The notes under the pieces were generated by a model that was not told the origin of the DNA, did no database searches, and saw nothing but the letters and a program-made list of their open reading frames with translations. DNA of 64,000 nt from Guadua angustifolia. Taxonomy: Eukaryota; Streptophyta; Magnoliopsida; Poales; Poaceae. This document shows, one piece after another, positions 30,601 through 43,622 of this stretch; the stretch's first letter is position 1; the number at the start of each line of letters is the position of its first letter. Where the stretch lies: NCBI GenBank assembly GCA_036346375.1, contig CM070505.1:51210626-51274625 (forward strand), read 5' to 3'. Position numbers and translations under genes: made by a program.

Positions 30601-31645
30601 GATGGCGGCACCCAGCGGGATCACTATCTCCTTCACCCCTAGCCAGGTCTTCCGCTTTGGAAGCCTGGACTTTGTCGCCGATGGTTTTGGCAAGCTTGCT
30701 CTCTCAAGGCGAGTTCGACCATACAGGAAAGATCTCATCGCTCCCTTTGAGCTCGATCCGGATCAAGGAGCGCTATGGCCACCCACTCTCAAGGAGCCTT
30801 CCGAGGCGTCTTCGCGATCGAGGACGATCGGACCAATACCCTGCACCAGCAAGAAGCTGCAGACACAGTGGAGGCGGACCGTCTCCGTCGCGTGGCCCGA
30901 GAGGAGTGCGTGAGGTCCCTCTAGAACCGGGGGTGCAACGTCAATGAGGAGTTTCTGCAGGCGAAGAAAGGGACCAGCTGGTCTTCCACGCCATGCGAGA
31001 ACATCATCGCCTCCAAGATGCTACTCGACACCCTAGGGCCAATCACAGGTCTGACGACAAATTGCCTCGATTGTGGCCTAAGTTAAGGCCATGGTAACGG
31101 CGGCGGCAGATCCAAAAAACGATAAAGTACCCACGAGAAGACACACTCGCGTGCGCTGCAGCCACCCGCACCGGCGGCGATCGGATAGCCCAAAGTCGGC
31201 GCGGCAAGGATCGGCGAGCTTTCTTGGCGAAAACGCCGCGAGCCTCAACCACGATCTCGCTTGGATCTTAACGCCCGGCGTGAACAGAAGAGGGGCGGCA
31301 CGGCGTGAGGATGATTATGAACGTTTCAGGATCAGCTATGATGGCCAGGACGATCGCAATGGCCGCGCGACGATCATGCCGGTCGCAAGGATCATGGTCG
31401 CGGGCGAGTAAAACGGAATCACCAGACGGACGCCCATCGCCGATCGCCTCGGCAGCGCAGCAGACCCATCGATGGGGTCCGTGCCTTCACCCCGACTCCG
31501 GCCAAGTGGTTTGGCCCAGCGGGTTCAATCCTAGGGGCATCGTCAAGTTCGATGGAGAAAGAGATCCGGAGGCTGGCGATCTATGCCCTCGCGATCAAAG
31601 CGTGGGGGTGACCGAGGCGTGATGGCAAACTACGCGCGGTCCATC
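30601..31645 (+). pseudogene. gag: Tat-like gag, frameshifted and cut off
   Basis: A frame from the ATG at 30601 reads MAAPSGITISFTPSQVFRFG and stays open to about 30913. Further right, pieces in other frames read VKFDGERDPEA (about 31540) and YALAIKAWG (about 31585), which resemble the retrotransposon gag domain of this lineage. Several frame changes occur in a GC-rich, CG-dense stretch. The gene is cut by the family B LTR at 31646. Confidence 0.6.
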
Positions 31646-33540
31646 TGTAAGGACCGAATTCACCAATTGAATCCATCGTGTTTTACCGCACTAGTCCTGG
31701 GATCAATCGCTAGTGCACACGACTTAACATCGGTAAGCATCATATCATACACATCGATAAGAATAATAAGACTTTATTTATTGAATATAACTAGTGTATG
31801 ATCTTATGATCACTTACAATATTGACCTCACAAGGCAATAGTAAGACCAATGAGACAAATCTGTGAAAGTAGTAGAAAACGTAGATGTCCCATCAGCACA
31901 CCACAGGCGTCTGGCAAGGATTGGCCTAGTGACACGCGTCCACCTGAAAGTCCTTCTCCAATAACGACGACGATTCCTCCACTGTTGTTGGTTGTTAAGC
32001 AAGGGTGAGTACACCAACACGTACTCAACAAGTTATGCACAAAATGCAATTCTATCATAGCTATATGCAGGCTTATTCCAAAGGAAAGGCTAAGGGCTCA
32101 TTGCAATAAAGCGTATTTAAGAACACATACGATACATAGATTGAAAAGACGATAAAACAAATAATAACAAGTAAGCAGATTAAGTGATTCTCAAATAAAC
32201 CCAAGTTTTCCATCCTAAATCAAGTTCCATTATCCACATGGCATCCTGCCATCCCATATGATTGTTCATTTTAATTAACTACCCCTTGATTGTAATCACG
32301 AGCATTGCTCAATATCGTGAAACACGGCTATCCGAATAGTTTGTACACTCTGCGAGAGGTTATGCACTTTACCCACATGATACAACCATGCACCACGGGT
32401 GAGCGATCATAACAAAGCCTTTACAATGCATCCTCTTAACCCAAGCTACCCGCTAAGGTTTGAACATTGAAGGGTTACACCACCACAACAGGCCCCCTCT
32501 TGCGCCATGTGAGTTTCTCCGTACACTGGACTCACACCACCACGATAGCACTCAAGTTAAGCATTTGCAAATTAGTCACTAGGGCGCCCCATATGAACAT
32601 GTGGTTGCATGATAGACTCAGTCAAAGGCTCGCAAGGTTAAGTTCTTAGGATTGATTAAAGCAAGACATAAACATACCCTCAGTTCCTCTGAGCCCACCC
32701 TGGCGCACTTGCCCCTTCCACTTGCTTCAATCATAAAGTGATTACCACCGGTTGGTTACCAAGCACCACGTGCTTCTCACAAATCAACATCGTTGTGTGA
32801 CCTCCCATACGACAACCCAATCTCTTTGTGTGACCACACATGACACACAAATTAACATCATTGTTCCATATTCCATTAGTCAAAATTTATACTCAACATT
32901 TCATGTACAAGTGATGATGTGGCATGGCTAAGCAATTCTAGTCCGTTCTAACCATCCATATTGATTTGGTATTAACCAACTATAATGAACCAACCTAAGG
33001 TGACAAGTGGATTATGGCATACAAATAACAAGGTAGGGTGTAATTCAAAAGGGTACCTTAACTAATCCCAAAGTTAAGTTGAAATCATTTGTACGCATAA
33101 AATATCATGCAATAGAGTAAATCAAAATAGCAATTTTGCAAACATGGGTGCAACATGATCAAAGCACAACTTGCCTTACTTAAGCTCCTGGTCTTGGTCT
33201 AAAGATTGTTCTTGAATTGATAATTCCTCCTCCGAATCCTCGCACAATTCAACGTCTACGCGAATCGAGAAGAAATAGGAAATAAACACCAAAACCAAAG
33301 AACAAATGAACTCAAAAATTTAAATAAAAGCCACCATTGGAAAGATCTCAATTTTACAAATTTTTAGGAATTTGAATCGCCTCAATCGGAGTTCGTATGC
33401 AAAAGTTATAGCACTTTGAAGTTTTAAATTCTGAAAAATATCTAAAATCATAAAATCCGAATTAACGAATTATTTTTATAAAGAAAAATATGAATTTCCG
33501 CGCCTGTTCAATGCGGACGCCACGTGGTCGAATCACCATC

Positions 33541-33850
33541 GATCAAACTCGATCGGACGGCCTTCGTTTAATCAACGCGTGGCGATACTACATCCATCAG
33601 ATCTAAATCCAGCGGTCAATCTTTACCGTGCGGTTTCTTCGTGCTCATAAATGGCGTGGCTCAATTGTGACCTTACGATCTAAATCCGGCGGCTAAGGCT
33701 TACCGTGTACTTCACTGTTCATTTAAATGGCGCGGCTTGCCCCACACCACACGATCTTAATCTAACGGTGGGAGCTTACGCCGCGACATTTCATTGCATT
33801 CGCAAGGCGTGGGCGATTCCCGAATGTCCGATGGCGATCCGACGGTTGAT
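33541..33850. repeat. 76-77 bp subrepeats inside the family B LTR
   Basis: GATCTAAATCC-type starts followed by (A)ACGGT occur at 33600, 33677 and 33753, with weaker ones at 33541 and 33836. The second LTR has them at 42404, 42481 and 42558. Confidence 0.75.
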
Positions 33851-34130
33851 ATGCCATGACGGCAATGTCTGGCGGCTCGGTCTCATCGGGCGCTGGGACG
33901 ACGACTGCCGGCAACCGCCGCATGCGTGCTCGGCGGCGAAACAACGAATCCGCGGCGTGAAGCAGCGAGCTCGAATCCGACTCGGTGCGGCGGAAGATAC
34001 TCCAACGACGAAAAACACGGCGGAACCTTCTGGCGAACTCCGGCGAGAGCTAAGCGCGGCTTCTAGAGCTCCTCCAACGGCGGCGCAGCAGAAGATGTGG
34101 CGGCTCGTGATGGATCTCGAGAGGGTACCG

Positions 34131-34140
34131 GGCTTTAAAA
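34131..34140 (-). promoter_or_regulatory. TATA-like box of LTR B, first copy
   Basis: TTTTAAAGCC on the minus strand. Family C has a similar box (CTATTTAAGC) in a comparable place. If used, U3 would be about 0.65 kb and the subrepeats would be transcribed. Confidence 0.35.
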
Positions 34141-34776
34141 GTCCTCGGCGTGCACGCTAAACATGGAAGCTCTCTCGGACACGGCGGCGGCGTGGATGAA
34201 CAGGACTCCGAGTCCGAGCTGGAGACGACAACCCTCGACCGCATGATGTACATCCAACGTCCAGGATAAAAGCTCAACTCCGAATCGGTAAGTTCTAACG
34301 TGGACCATGCGATGAGAATCCAACGGTCGGTAATGATTAGGGTTTCTTTAATTGACGTGGAGCGATTATAACCCTTGGATCCCGATCCAACTGTCGAGGT
34401 TACCCTTCCCGTTTCACGGTCCGCACAGTAATTGGGCCAGCCCAGTACTGTTCACGAGAATTTCCCGAGTTTTTCTATTTAAATAATCCGAGAAATTCAT
34501 TTTCTTTATTTAAGGTGATAAAAATACTCTACAAATTCCCAGAAAAATCTCAAAAATACTTTGAGACATTCTGGACTTGAATAAAATATTTTTGGAAAAA
34601 CTTTATTTTAAACTTTTCTTTTTATAATTATTTCTTCACAAAAGGTATTATATTTTAATTGAAAATAATTCAAATAAATCTCAGAAAATCCAATTAAATC
34701 CAGAAAATTCACAAAAACCATAAATTACAATAAAATAATATTTAATAATTAAAAACTCAAAAATTGGGATGTTACA

Positions 34777-34794
34777 AACCTCTCCCCCTTAACG
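34777..34794 (-). other. Polypurine tract of family B copy 1
   Basis: AAGGGGGAGAGGTT on the minus strand abuts the LTR. Confidence 0.75.
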
Positions 34795-34812
34795 GAATCT
34801 CGACCCCGAGAT

Positions 34813-36318
34813 TCAGGGCTGACTAGAGAATAGGTTTGGAAATTCTGCTTTCAGATCTTCTTCACACTCCCAGGTTGCTTCATTTTCTGAGTGATTACTC
34901 CGTTGAACTCTACAAAAATGAGTAGACTTATTTCTGGTCCTACGCTCCATTACATCCAGAATCTTAATAGGCTGCTCTTTATAAGTCAAATCCTCTTGTA
35001 ATTCGATCTCTTCTAACGGCGTTTGTTCTGCTGGCACTCTGAGACATTTCTTAAGTTGCGACACATGGAACACATCATGGACTCCTGCTAATGACCGAGG
35101 CAACTCCAAGCGTCATAACCTCCCCTCTCATGCTTAAAATCTTAAATGGTCCAACATACCTAGGTGCAAGTTTTCCTTTATGTTGAACCTTTTACACCTT
35201 TCAAGGAGTGACTTTGAGATACACAAAATCATTAGGTTTGAAACTCAATTTCTGACAGACGATTATCGGCATAACTCTTTTGCCTTGGTAGGTTGTTCTT
35301 AGTCTTTCTCTCGATCATGGCAACTTTCTCTTGACCTCTCTAAGCAACTCGGGCCCAAATACCTTAACGCCTCCCCTGTTTCATTCCAATTTAATGAGGT
35401 GCGACAAGCACGACCATATAAGGCTTCAAATGGTGACATTTGCAAACTAGCCTGATAACTATTGTTATAACTAAACTCTGCATATGGCAAACATTTATCC
35501 CAAGATGTACTGTACGATATCGCACAAGCTCTCAACATATCCTCTAAAATCTGATTAACTCTTTCTGTCTGACCATCTGTCTGCGAATGATAAGCGGTAC
35601 TAAAATTCAGATGAGTTCCCATTGCTTCATGCAATTTATCCCAAAATCTTGAGGTAAACTGGGTACCGCGATCCGATACGATTTTCTTAGGCACACCATG
35701 TAAGCATACAATCCTTGACATGTATAACTCCGCCAATTGATCCCCTAAATGAGTTGTCTTAACTGGAATGAAGTGGGCAACTTTAGTCAACCGGTCAATG
35801 ATGACCCATATGGAATCATAACCCCTTTGAGTCTTGGGCAACCCTGTGATAAAATCCATACCAATATCCTCTCATTTCCATTCAGGAATCTTTAATGGCT
35901 GCAAAAGTCCAGCGGGCTTTTGATGCATCGCTTTTACTCTCTGACATACATCGCATAATGAAACATGCTCAGCTACTTCACGCTTCATACTCGGCCACCA
36001 GAATTTCTTCTTAAGGTCTTGGTACATCTTGGCACTTCCAGGATGAATAGAATACTTAGAGTCGTGTGCTTCCTCAAGAATCAATTGCTTAAGTTCCTTT
36101 TTATTTGGCACATAAATCCGACCTTTAAACCTTAGGGTTCCTCGCTCATCTATCGAGAAATCTTCGGCTAAACCCTCTTCCTTCTTAGCCTTGATCCTAC
36201 TGATCTTCTCATCATTACTTTGCTTTTCCTTAATTTGATCCTCAAGGGTTGGCTTTACTTCTAAAGCGGCTACAAATCCTTGTGGCACAACCTCTAATCT
36301 CAACTTCAAATTCCTCAC
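34813..36318 (-). pseudogene. pol: Family B integrase and chromodomain, copy 1
   Basis: The zinc-binding module (HDSKYSIHPGSAKMYQDLKK, then LCDVCQRVK) is at 36150-35930. A TGA at 35872-35874 replaces a codon that family C keeps as Trp, just before the core MDFITGLPK. The DDE core shows IDRLTKVAHF, VSDRGTQF and TDGQTERVNQ (35859-35299). A frame change follows, then the C-terminal part with VHDVFHVSQLKKCL and a chromodomain-like segment (ILDVMERR, SENEATWECEEDLKAEFP) ends at 34813. Integrase inserts the element; chromodomains of this clade are thought to steer insertion to heterochromatin. Confidence 0.85.
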
Positions 36319-36329
36319 ATAACTCCTTG

Positions 36330-37600
36330 ATGGCTGACTATTAGCAATTTACATTTGTGGCCTTTACGACTCAAAGCATCGGCTACCACATTAGCTTTCT
36401 GAGGATGATAATGGATTAGACATTATAATCCTTAATTAGTTCTAGCCATCTTATTTGTCTCATATTAAGGTCATTGGGTAAATATGTACTTTAGGCTCTT
36501 ATGATCCTATATATCTCACATCTATTTTCCATGAGATAATGGCGCCATATCTTGAAAGCATGCACTACATTTGCTAACTCCAAATCATCGTCGGATAATT
36601 TCCTTCATGCGGCCTCAATTGCCTTGATGCGTAGGCTACAACTTTGCCATTCTGCATTAAAACGCAACCAAGTCCCTGCTTTGATGCATCACAATAAATG
36701 TCAAAGCCACACTGCACATCTGGCAATACTAACACCGGTGCAGATGTTAATCGCTTCTTTAACTCCTCAAAACTCTTTTCGCACTCTGGCGTCCATGTAA
36801 ACTTCTTTTCTTTCTTCAACAATTGTGTAAGGGGTCTCGCAATCGTTGAGAATCCTTCTATGAACCGACGGTAATATCCCGCTATTCCTAGAAAACTACG
36901 GATTTGAGTAACTGTCTTCGGCGGCTCCCAATTCATCACAGCTTCCACTTTACTTGGGTCCACGGCAACTCCTCTAGCGGTTATCACATGGCCAAGGAAT
37001 TCCACTTTCTTCTTCCAGAAGTCACATTTACTAAATTTGGCGTACAACTGTTGCTCTCGCAACTTCTCCAAAACCAATCTCAATTGTTCCGCATGCTCTT
37101 CTTCTGTCTTAGAGTATACGAGAATATCGTCTATAAAGACAACCACAAATTTATCCAAATACTCCATGAATACTTTATTCATCATATTCATGAAGTATCT
37201 TGGGGCATTAGTTAGTCCAAAGGACATATTTGTAAACTCATAATGTCCATAACGGTGAGAATCTTGTCTTGGTATATCTTCTTCCCGAATCTTCAATTGG
37301 TGATATCCCGATCGCAGATCTATTTTGGAGAAAACTTCGCTCCTCTCAACCGGTCAAACAAATCATCAATCCGAGGCAAAGGGTATTTGTTCTTAATCGT
37401 CACTTCATTGAGTGCACGATAATCGATGCACATCCGTAGACTACCATCTTTCTTCCTAACGAACAGAACCGGTGCTCCCCATGGGGAAGAACTAGGTCAA
37501 ACGAAACCTTTCTCGAGCAATTCCTCAATCTGCTTCTTCATTTCGACTAGCTCATCGATTGGCATTCTATCTGACCTCTTTGCTATCGATCTTTGTTCAC
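36330..37600 (-). pseudogene. pol: Family B reverse transcriptase and RNase H, copy 1
   Basis: The longest frame, 37296-36574, carries YGHYEFTNMSFGLTNAP, the catalytic VFIDDILVYS, the gypsy block FLGIAGYYRRFIEGFS and the start of RNase H with IYCDASKQGLG. Upstream fingers (KKDGSLRMCIDYR type) lie near 37440-37400 in another frame, and the rest of RNase H after NYPT is frame-broken. At 37262-37278 the sequence differs from copy 2 by several small deletions. Confidence 0.85.
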
Positions 37601-37739
37601 GGTACTAACTCAATGACAAACTCAATATCCTGTCTAGCGGCATTCTGGTAGATCATCGAGAACACTTCCTAAAATCTCTAACCAGCGGCACATCTTCGGG
37701 TTAGCAACCTTCACACTATTGATTATTAACTATCCTTCA

Positions 37740-38215
37740 CGACTAGCGGTACTTGCGCTTCCACTTTCTTGCCACTAGGGCTTTCTAGGGTTACCATCCT
37801 TTGTCCACAATCCAAAAGCGACATTATGCTTGGACAACCAATCCATTCCTAATAACATCCATGGTTTGGGTATCTAGTAGGATGAGATTTGTTAGGAACT
37901 CTATTCCATTCATAAGCAACTTAACCTCCAAACACCCAAGGCTAGATCGAAATTCAGATCCAGGGGCTTGAACTAAAAGCACACACTTAAGATTCTTTCT
38001 GACAAATCCATTCTTCGTTGCAAAACTTGAGAGACGAGCGAATGCGAAACTCGAGAATCAAATAAAATCGTAGTGGTACTTGAGTTAACCAAAAACTTAC
38101 CGATACAACACTGTTGCTCCTTGAGCTTCCTCTGCGATGATATGGTTAATCCTTCCATGCACCGATGTCTCAAGCGATACTTACGATTTGCCGGTACTCG
38201 ATTATTTCCTTTCAC
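37740..38215 (-). pseudogene. pol: Family B protease region, copy 1
   Basis: The frame contains IGKFLVNSSTTTILFDS, the run-up to an aspartic protease active site, but the next residues are RVS where a GAS-type triplet is usual. The change lies at a CG-rich codon pair. The flanks are frame-broken. Confidence 0.6.
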
Positions 38216-38239
38216 TTGGGCTTTAGTGGGGTAGTTCCT

Positions 38240-39268
38240 AAGTTAAAGTGAATTGGAGTAACATTTCCTTTCTTCGGACACTTGTTGGCGAAATGTCCCA
38301 GTTCGTTACAAAGAAACATTTCTTGGCAATGATCTGCGACTTCTCGCCGGTGTGTTACTTCACAGTCTTTGGTGTTTGAAAATTCTAATTAGTGGGGCGA
38401 GATAGCGGTGTTGATGTCTTGTTGGTCCTTTGGGGTTGAATCAGCAAGCTGTTGTGGTGTCATCCTTAACCTAAGTTGATTAGGTCGCCTGCTCGACTAG
38501 CCATCCTCAGGCTTCGATCTTCACCCAATTCTTTACGCTTATCCTCAAGGATTAAAGCTTTATTAACTAACTCCTGAAAATCGGAAATTGTGGGTGACCA
38601 GTCCCACTGTAATCCCGAGTTAAACCCTTCAAAAAGCGAGTATCTAGCCTTATCTGTGGCTACATCTTCGGTGCATATCGTGCTAGCTGGGTAAACTTGT
38701 TTAAGTATTCAACCACCGTTGGCCTCCTGTTTCGAGCCCTAAACTCTTCCTTCTTAAGATCCATCATTCCTTCCTAACATGATCTTGTGAGCGCAGAAAA
38801 CTCCTCCCAAGTAGTCTCTTGTGGTGCTTAATGTGCTGCGCAATAGTTCTCCCACCATTCTGCGGCAGTCCCTTCTAGCTAGTGCGAAGCATACAACACC
38901 TTCTCGTTGCCCTCACACTGCGTGATATGCAACTTTCTCTCAATGGTTCTTAACCAATCGTCGGCTTCCAAAGGATTGGCATTGCCGGAGAATGTTGGAG
39001 GACGGGTTCTCATGAAATCTGACAGTTTAGAATGAGAACGCGGCCCATTGTTGCCTTGGTGTATATTGGTGTTGCCTACGGCTTGATTAGTCATATTATG
39101 CATTTGTTGCATCATCGTTTGCATAAGTTGGGTTTGCGCGGCTATAAAATCTCCTAAATTCTGCACATCTATTGGTGGTGATCGCTGCAGTGGCGTTCCA
39201 TCATTGAACTCATCATTCCGACGAAGACCACTTCCTGAAGCTCCATTGTTACCGCGAGTGTTCACCAT
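38240..39268 (-). pseudogene. gag: Family B gag, copy 1
   Basis: Starts at the ATG whose first base is 39268 (MVNTRGNNGASGSGLRRNDE) and reads through a Gln/Met-rich stretch to about 38879. There the frame is lost at TAG-bearing sequence, also disturbed in copy 2. The capsid part and a CCHC knuckle near 38300 are readable only in pieces. Copy 2 preserves the middle better. Confidence 0.75.
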
Positions 39269-39547
39269 CTGCTCGGTTTGTTTTTAGGCTAAGAAAGATA
39301 GAATTAGCATAGATAAGATGTAAGGATTCCTAATGCGGGGGAATAGGTTAAACCCAAAACTTTATATCTTCATTAATTAACTTGGTATGGTTGCTTACAA
39401 AAGCCTAAAAGCTTTGCAACACATACTGCACACTCAGCAAACATTAAAATCCAAACTAAACATGCAACCTTAACGTCTATTATATTTGGGTAAGACTATT
39501 CTATTTGTCGCGACTCAATACTTGAGTCTCAACTTAAACTAAGACTC

Positions 39548-40244
39548 TCACTCCTCGAGCCATCCTCCACGAGAACTTCTGGTGGGTATCTTTGGCGGGT
39601 GGTGAGTCTTGGCCTTGGCCGATCTCGGTGTCCCGCAACTAGTGACGCTTACGGCTCCTCGAACTCAGACTTCATCTCCTCGGATGATGGTGGTGTAGCA
39701 CGACCTCTCTCTTGTAATGCCTCCTCGAGCTCTATGATTCTCTCCTCGTAAGCTACTCGGGTCTCATGTAGTTCCTTCTCCACAACTCTGAGCGCTTAAC
39801 AGTAGGCCGTCCTTAATTCCGTGTCGGTGTCATGGGCATGAGCTTCTTGAGCAGTTGTGAATCGTGCTAAGTGCCTTGTAGTAGCTTCCTCCTTAGTGTG
39901 GCGTATGAGCGCCATGAATCTTGAACCATGGGGTGGAGTCCGAACACCGTGTCTTCTAGCTCATGGTAGTAGTCGTGGCGAGATCCTTCGTAGAAGCGAG
40001 TCGTGATGCCTCCCGGATACCGATCTCCCAAGTGGCTCTTCTCACCGTGATCTTGATAGGTTGGCTTGCTCTCTCACCATTTCGCGTAAATTAACGACTT
40101 GCACACCATTCCTCTTGTGGCTCTGACGTGATCAATCTCGGCCTTGATCGTCGGTTTGGTGAAACTTTCCAAAACTTGGAGCACTCTCCAGAGCTCTGTC
40201 GCGTAGCCTCCCTCGCACTCTACGTATGACTGTATCCTCTTCAT
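39548..40244 (-). CDS. orf0: extra ORF upstream of gag, family B copy 1
   Basis: The likely start is the ATG with first base 40244 (MKRIQSYVECEGGYATELWR). The stop TGA is at 39548-39550, giving about 232 codons. Visible parts: ELWRVLQVLESFTKP, ITVRRATWEIGIREASRLA, a Ser/Glu-rich stretch with heptad-like spacing and the C-terminal GGWLEE. The frame is broken in the middle of this copy. An ORF before gag (called orf0) has been reported for grass chromoviruses such as RIRE3 and RIRE8; its function is unknown. I see no known domain. Confidence 0.6.
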
Positions 40245-40431
40245 CTATTTAAAAGAGAAATAGATAAGTCTTCAAACGGCCTCTCCGAAAAATTTGAGGT
40301 AAATTTCAGCAAAGGTAAGGAACAGAGAATGAGATAAGTTAAGAGTGTTATCTTAATCCAGTTTAGGTTTTTCCTTTAGAAAATAATTTTTGGACACTCT
40401 ACCAACTAGGGCCAAGTCATACGGTCGGTAT

Positions 40432-40442
40432 GCTCGATACCA
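40432..40442 (-). other. Primer-binding site of family B
   Basis: TGGTATCGAGC on the minus strand, four bases from the LTR, fits initiator tRNA-Met. Confidence 0.75.
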
Positions 40443-42403
40443 CCTCAGTAGGACCCGAATTCACCAATTGAATCCATCGTGTTTTACCGCACTAGTCCGG
40501 GATCAATCGCTAGTGCACACAGCTTAACATCGGTAAGCATCATATCATACACATCGATAAGAATAATAAGACTTTATTTATTGAATATAACTAGTGTATG
40601 ATCTTATGATCACTTACAATATTCAGCCTCACAAGGCAATAGTAAGACCAATGAGACAAATGCAGCGGAAAGTAGTAGAAAACGTAGATGTCCCATCAGC
40701 ACACCACAGGCGTCTGACAAGGATTGGCCTAGTGACACGCGTCCACCTGAAAGTCCTTCTCCAATAACGACGATGATTCCTCCACTGTTGTTGGTTGTTA
40801 AGCAAGGGTGAGTACACCAACACGTACTCAACAAGTTGTGCACAAAATGCAATTCTATCATAGCTATATGCAGGCTTATTCCAAAGGAAAGGCTAAGGGC
40901 TCATTTGCAATAAAGCAGCATTTAAGAACACATACGATACATAGATTGAAAAGACAGTAAAACAAATAATAACAAGTAAATAGATTCAGTGATTCTCAAA
41001 TAAACCCAAGTTTTCCATCCTAAATCAAGTTCCATTATCCACATGGCATCCTGCCATCCCATAACAGTTGTTCATTTTAATTAACTACCCTTGATCAGTA
41101 ATCCCGAGCATTGCTCAATCTGTGAAACACGGCTATCCTAATAGTTTGTACACTCTGCGAGCTTATGCACTTTACCCACATGATACAACCATGCACCACA
41201 CGGTGAGCGATTATAACAAAGCCTTTACAATGCATCCTCTTAACCCAAAGCTACCCGCTAAGGTTTCAACATTGAAGGGTTACACCACCACAATAGGGCC
41301 CCCTCTTGCGCCATGTGAGTTTCTCCCAGCACACCGGACTCACACCACCACGATAGCACTCAAGTTAAGCATTTGCAAATTAGTCACTAGGCTACCCCAT
41401 AATGCACATGTGGTTGCATGATAGACTCAGTCAAAGGCTCGCAAGGTTAAGTCCTTAGGATTGATTGAAGCAAGACATACACATACCCTCGGTTCCTCAG
41501 AGCCCACCTCAACACTTGCCCTTCCACTTGCTTCAATCATAAAGTGATTACCACCGGTTGGTTACCAAGCACCACGTGCTTCTCACAAATCAACATCGTT
41601 GTGTGACCTCCCATACGACAACCCAATCTCTTTGTGTGACCACACATGACACACAAATTAACATCATTGTTCCATATTCCATTAGTCAAAATTTATACTC
41701 AACATTTCATGTACAAGTGATGACGTGGCATGGCTAAGCAATTCTAGTCGTTCTAACCATCCATGTTGATTTCAGATTAACCAACTATAATGAACCAACC
41801 TAAGGTGACAAGTGGATTATGGCATACAAATAACAAGGTAGGTGTAATTCAAAAGGGTACCTTAACTAATCCCAAAGTTAAGTTGAAATCATTTATACGC
41901 ATAAAATATCATGCAATAGAGTAAATCAAAATAGCAATTTTGCAAACATGGGTGCAACATGATCAAAGCACAACTTGCCTTACTTAAGCTCCTGGTCTTG
42001 GTCTAAAGATTGTTCTTGAATTGATAATTCCTCCTCCGAATCCTCGCACAATTCAACGTCTATGCGAATCGAGAAGAAATAGGAAATAAACACCAAAACC
42101 AAAGAACAAATGAACTCAAAAATTTAAATAAAAGCCACCATTGGAAAGATCTCAATTTTACAAATTTTTAGGAATTTGAATCGCCTCAATCGGAGTTAAG
42201 TATGCAAAAGTTATAGCACTTTGAAGTTTTAAATTCTGAAAAATATCTAAAATCATAAAATTCGAATTAACCAAATTATTTTTATAAAGAAAAATATGAA
42301 TTTCCGCGCCGGTTAAATGCAGACGCCACGTGGCGAATCACCACCGATCAAACTCGATCGGACGGCCATCGCTTAATCCAACGTGGCGATACTACATCCA
42401 TCC

Positions 42404-42650
42404 GATCTAAATCCAACGGTCAATCTTTACCCGTGCGGTTTACTGTGCTCATAAATGACGTGGCTCAATTGTGACCTTACGATCTAAATCCGACGGCTAA
42501 GGCTTACCCGTGTACTTCACTGTTCATTTAAATGACGCGGCTTGCCCCCAGCCACACGATCTTAATCTAACGGTGGGAGCTTACCCGCACATTTCGCTGT
42601 TCACCGGGAGACGTGGACGATTCCCGAATGTCCGATGGCGATCCGACGGT
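42404..42650. repeat. 76-77 bp subrepeats inside the second family B LTR
   Basis: Starts at 42404, 42481 and 42558, equivalent to those of the first LTR. Confidence 0.75.
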
Positions 42651-42943
42651 TGATGTGCTTCGCGAACGGCAATGTCTGGCGGCGGCTCGGTCTCACCGGC
42701 GCTGGGGACGACGACCTGGCCGACGACGCTGCAGCGTGCTCCGGCGACGAGGAAACAACGAATCCGACGTGGCGTGAAACGACGAGCTCGAATCCGACTC
42801 CGGTGCAGCGGAAGATACTCCCGGCGACGAGAAAACACGGCGGAACCTTCGGCAACTCCGGCGAGCTAAGCGAGCTTCTAGAGCTCCTCCAACGGCGGCG
42901 CGGGGAAGATGTCGCGGCTCGTGATGGATCTCGAGAGGTACCG

Positions 42944-42954
42944 GGCTTTAAAAG
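42944..42954 (-). promoter_or_regulatory. TATA-like box of LTR B, second copy
   Basis: TTTTAAAGCC on the minus strand, at the place equivalent to 34131-34140. Confidence 0.35.
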
Positions 42955-43622
42955 TCCTCGGCGTCTTGCGCGCTAAACATGGAAGCTCTCTCGGACACGG
43001 CGGCGGCGGCGTGGATGAACAGGACTCCGAGTCCGAGCTGGAGACGACAACCCTCGACCGCACGATGTTCATCCAACATCCAGGATAAAAGCTCAACTCC
43101 GAATCGGTAAGTTCTAACGTGGACCATGCGATGAGAATCAGCGATCGGTAATGATTAGGGTTTCTTTAATTGATGTGGGCGATTATAACCCTTGGATCCC
43201 GATCCAGCTATCGAGGTTACCCTTCCGTTTCACGGTCCGCGACGATAATTGGGCCAGCCAGATCTTGTTCATGAGAATTTCGAGTTTTTCTATTTAAATA
43301 ATCAGAAATTCATTTTCTTTATTTAAGGTGATAAAAATACTCTACAAATTCCCGGAAAAATCTCAAAAATACTTTGAGACATTCGGACTTGAATAAAATA
43401 TTTTTGGAAAAACTTTATTTTAAACTTTTCTTTTTATAATTATTTCTTGACAAAAGGTATTATATTTTAATTGAAAATAATTCAAATAAATCTCGAAAAT
43501 CCAATTAAATCCGAAAATTCACAAAAACCATAAATTACAATAAAATAATATTTAATAATTAAAAACTCAAAAATTGGGATGTTACAAACCTCTCCCCCTT
43601 AACGGAATCTCGACCCCGAGAT

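Larger units (their letters stand above)
30022..31645 (+). mobile_element. Tat-like Ty3/gypsy element, 5' part only
   Basis: A 5' LTR (30022-30553), a PBS and a decayed gag are present. At 31646 the sequence switches to an LTR of family B. The rest of the element is not in the window; its right part may lie beyond the B/C array. The bases GTTCC (30017-30021) would be one half of the target duplication. Confidence 0.75.
31646..34776 (-). repeat. Family B LTR, first copy (3131 bp)
   Basis: On the plus strand it runs TGTAAGGACC...GGGATGTTACA. It is collinear with 40447-43586 and, as far as the window goes, with 62368-64000. A plus-strand frame across 33705-34160 is chance. Confidence 0.9.
31646..43586 (-). 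mobile_element. Family B chromovirus (Tekay-like gypsy), copy 1: LTR-internal-LTR
   Basis: About 11.9 kb: LTRs 31646-34776 and 40447-43586, and an internal region of 5670 bp with PPT, pol, gag, an extra upstream ORF and a tRNA-Met PBS, all on the minus strand. Long LTRs starting TGTAACATCCC (minus strand) and a chromodomain-like end of pol place it near the Tekay/RIRE3-type chromoviruses (inference). The right LTR is shared with a second internal region at once, so this is part of a tandem array and has no target duplication of its own on the right. Confidence 0.9.
40447..43586 (-). repeat. Family B LTR, second copy (3140 bp), shared by two internal regions
   Basis: Collinear with 31646-34776. 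Differences are mostly small indels and substitutions at CG, CAG and CTG sites. Confidence 0.92.

Noticed and set aside
33705..34160. 151-codon plus-strand frame
   Set aside because: It lies within a family B LTR whose genes are all on the other strand; the copy at 42635 differs by frame-changing indels, so it is not conserved as protein.
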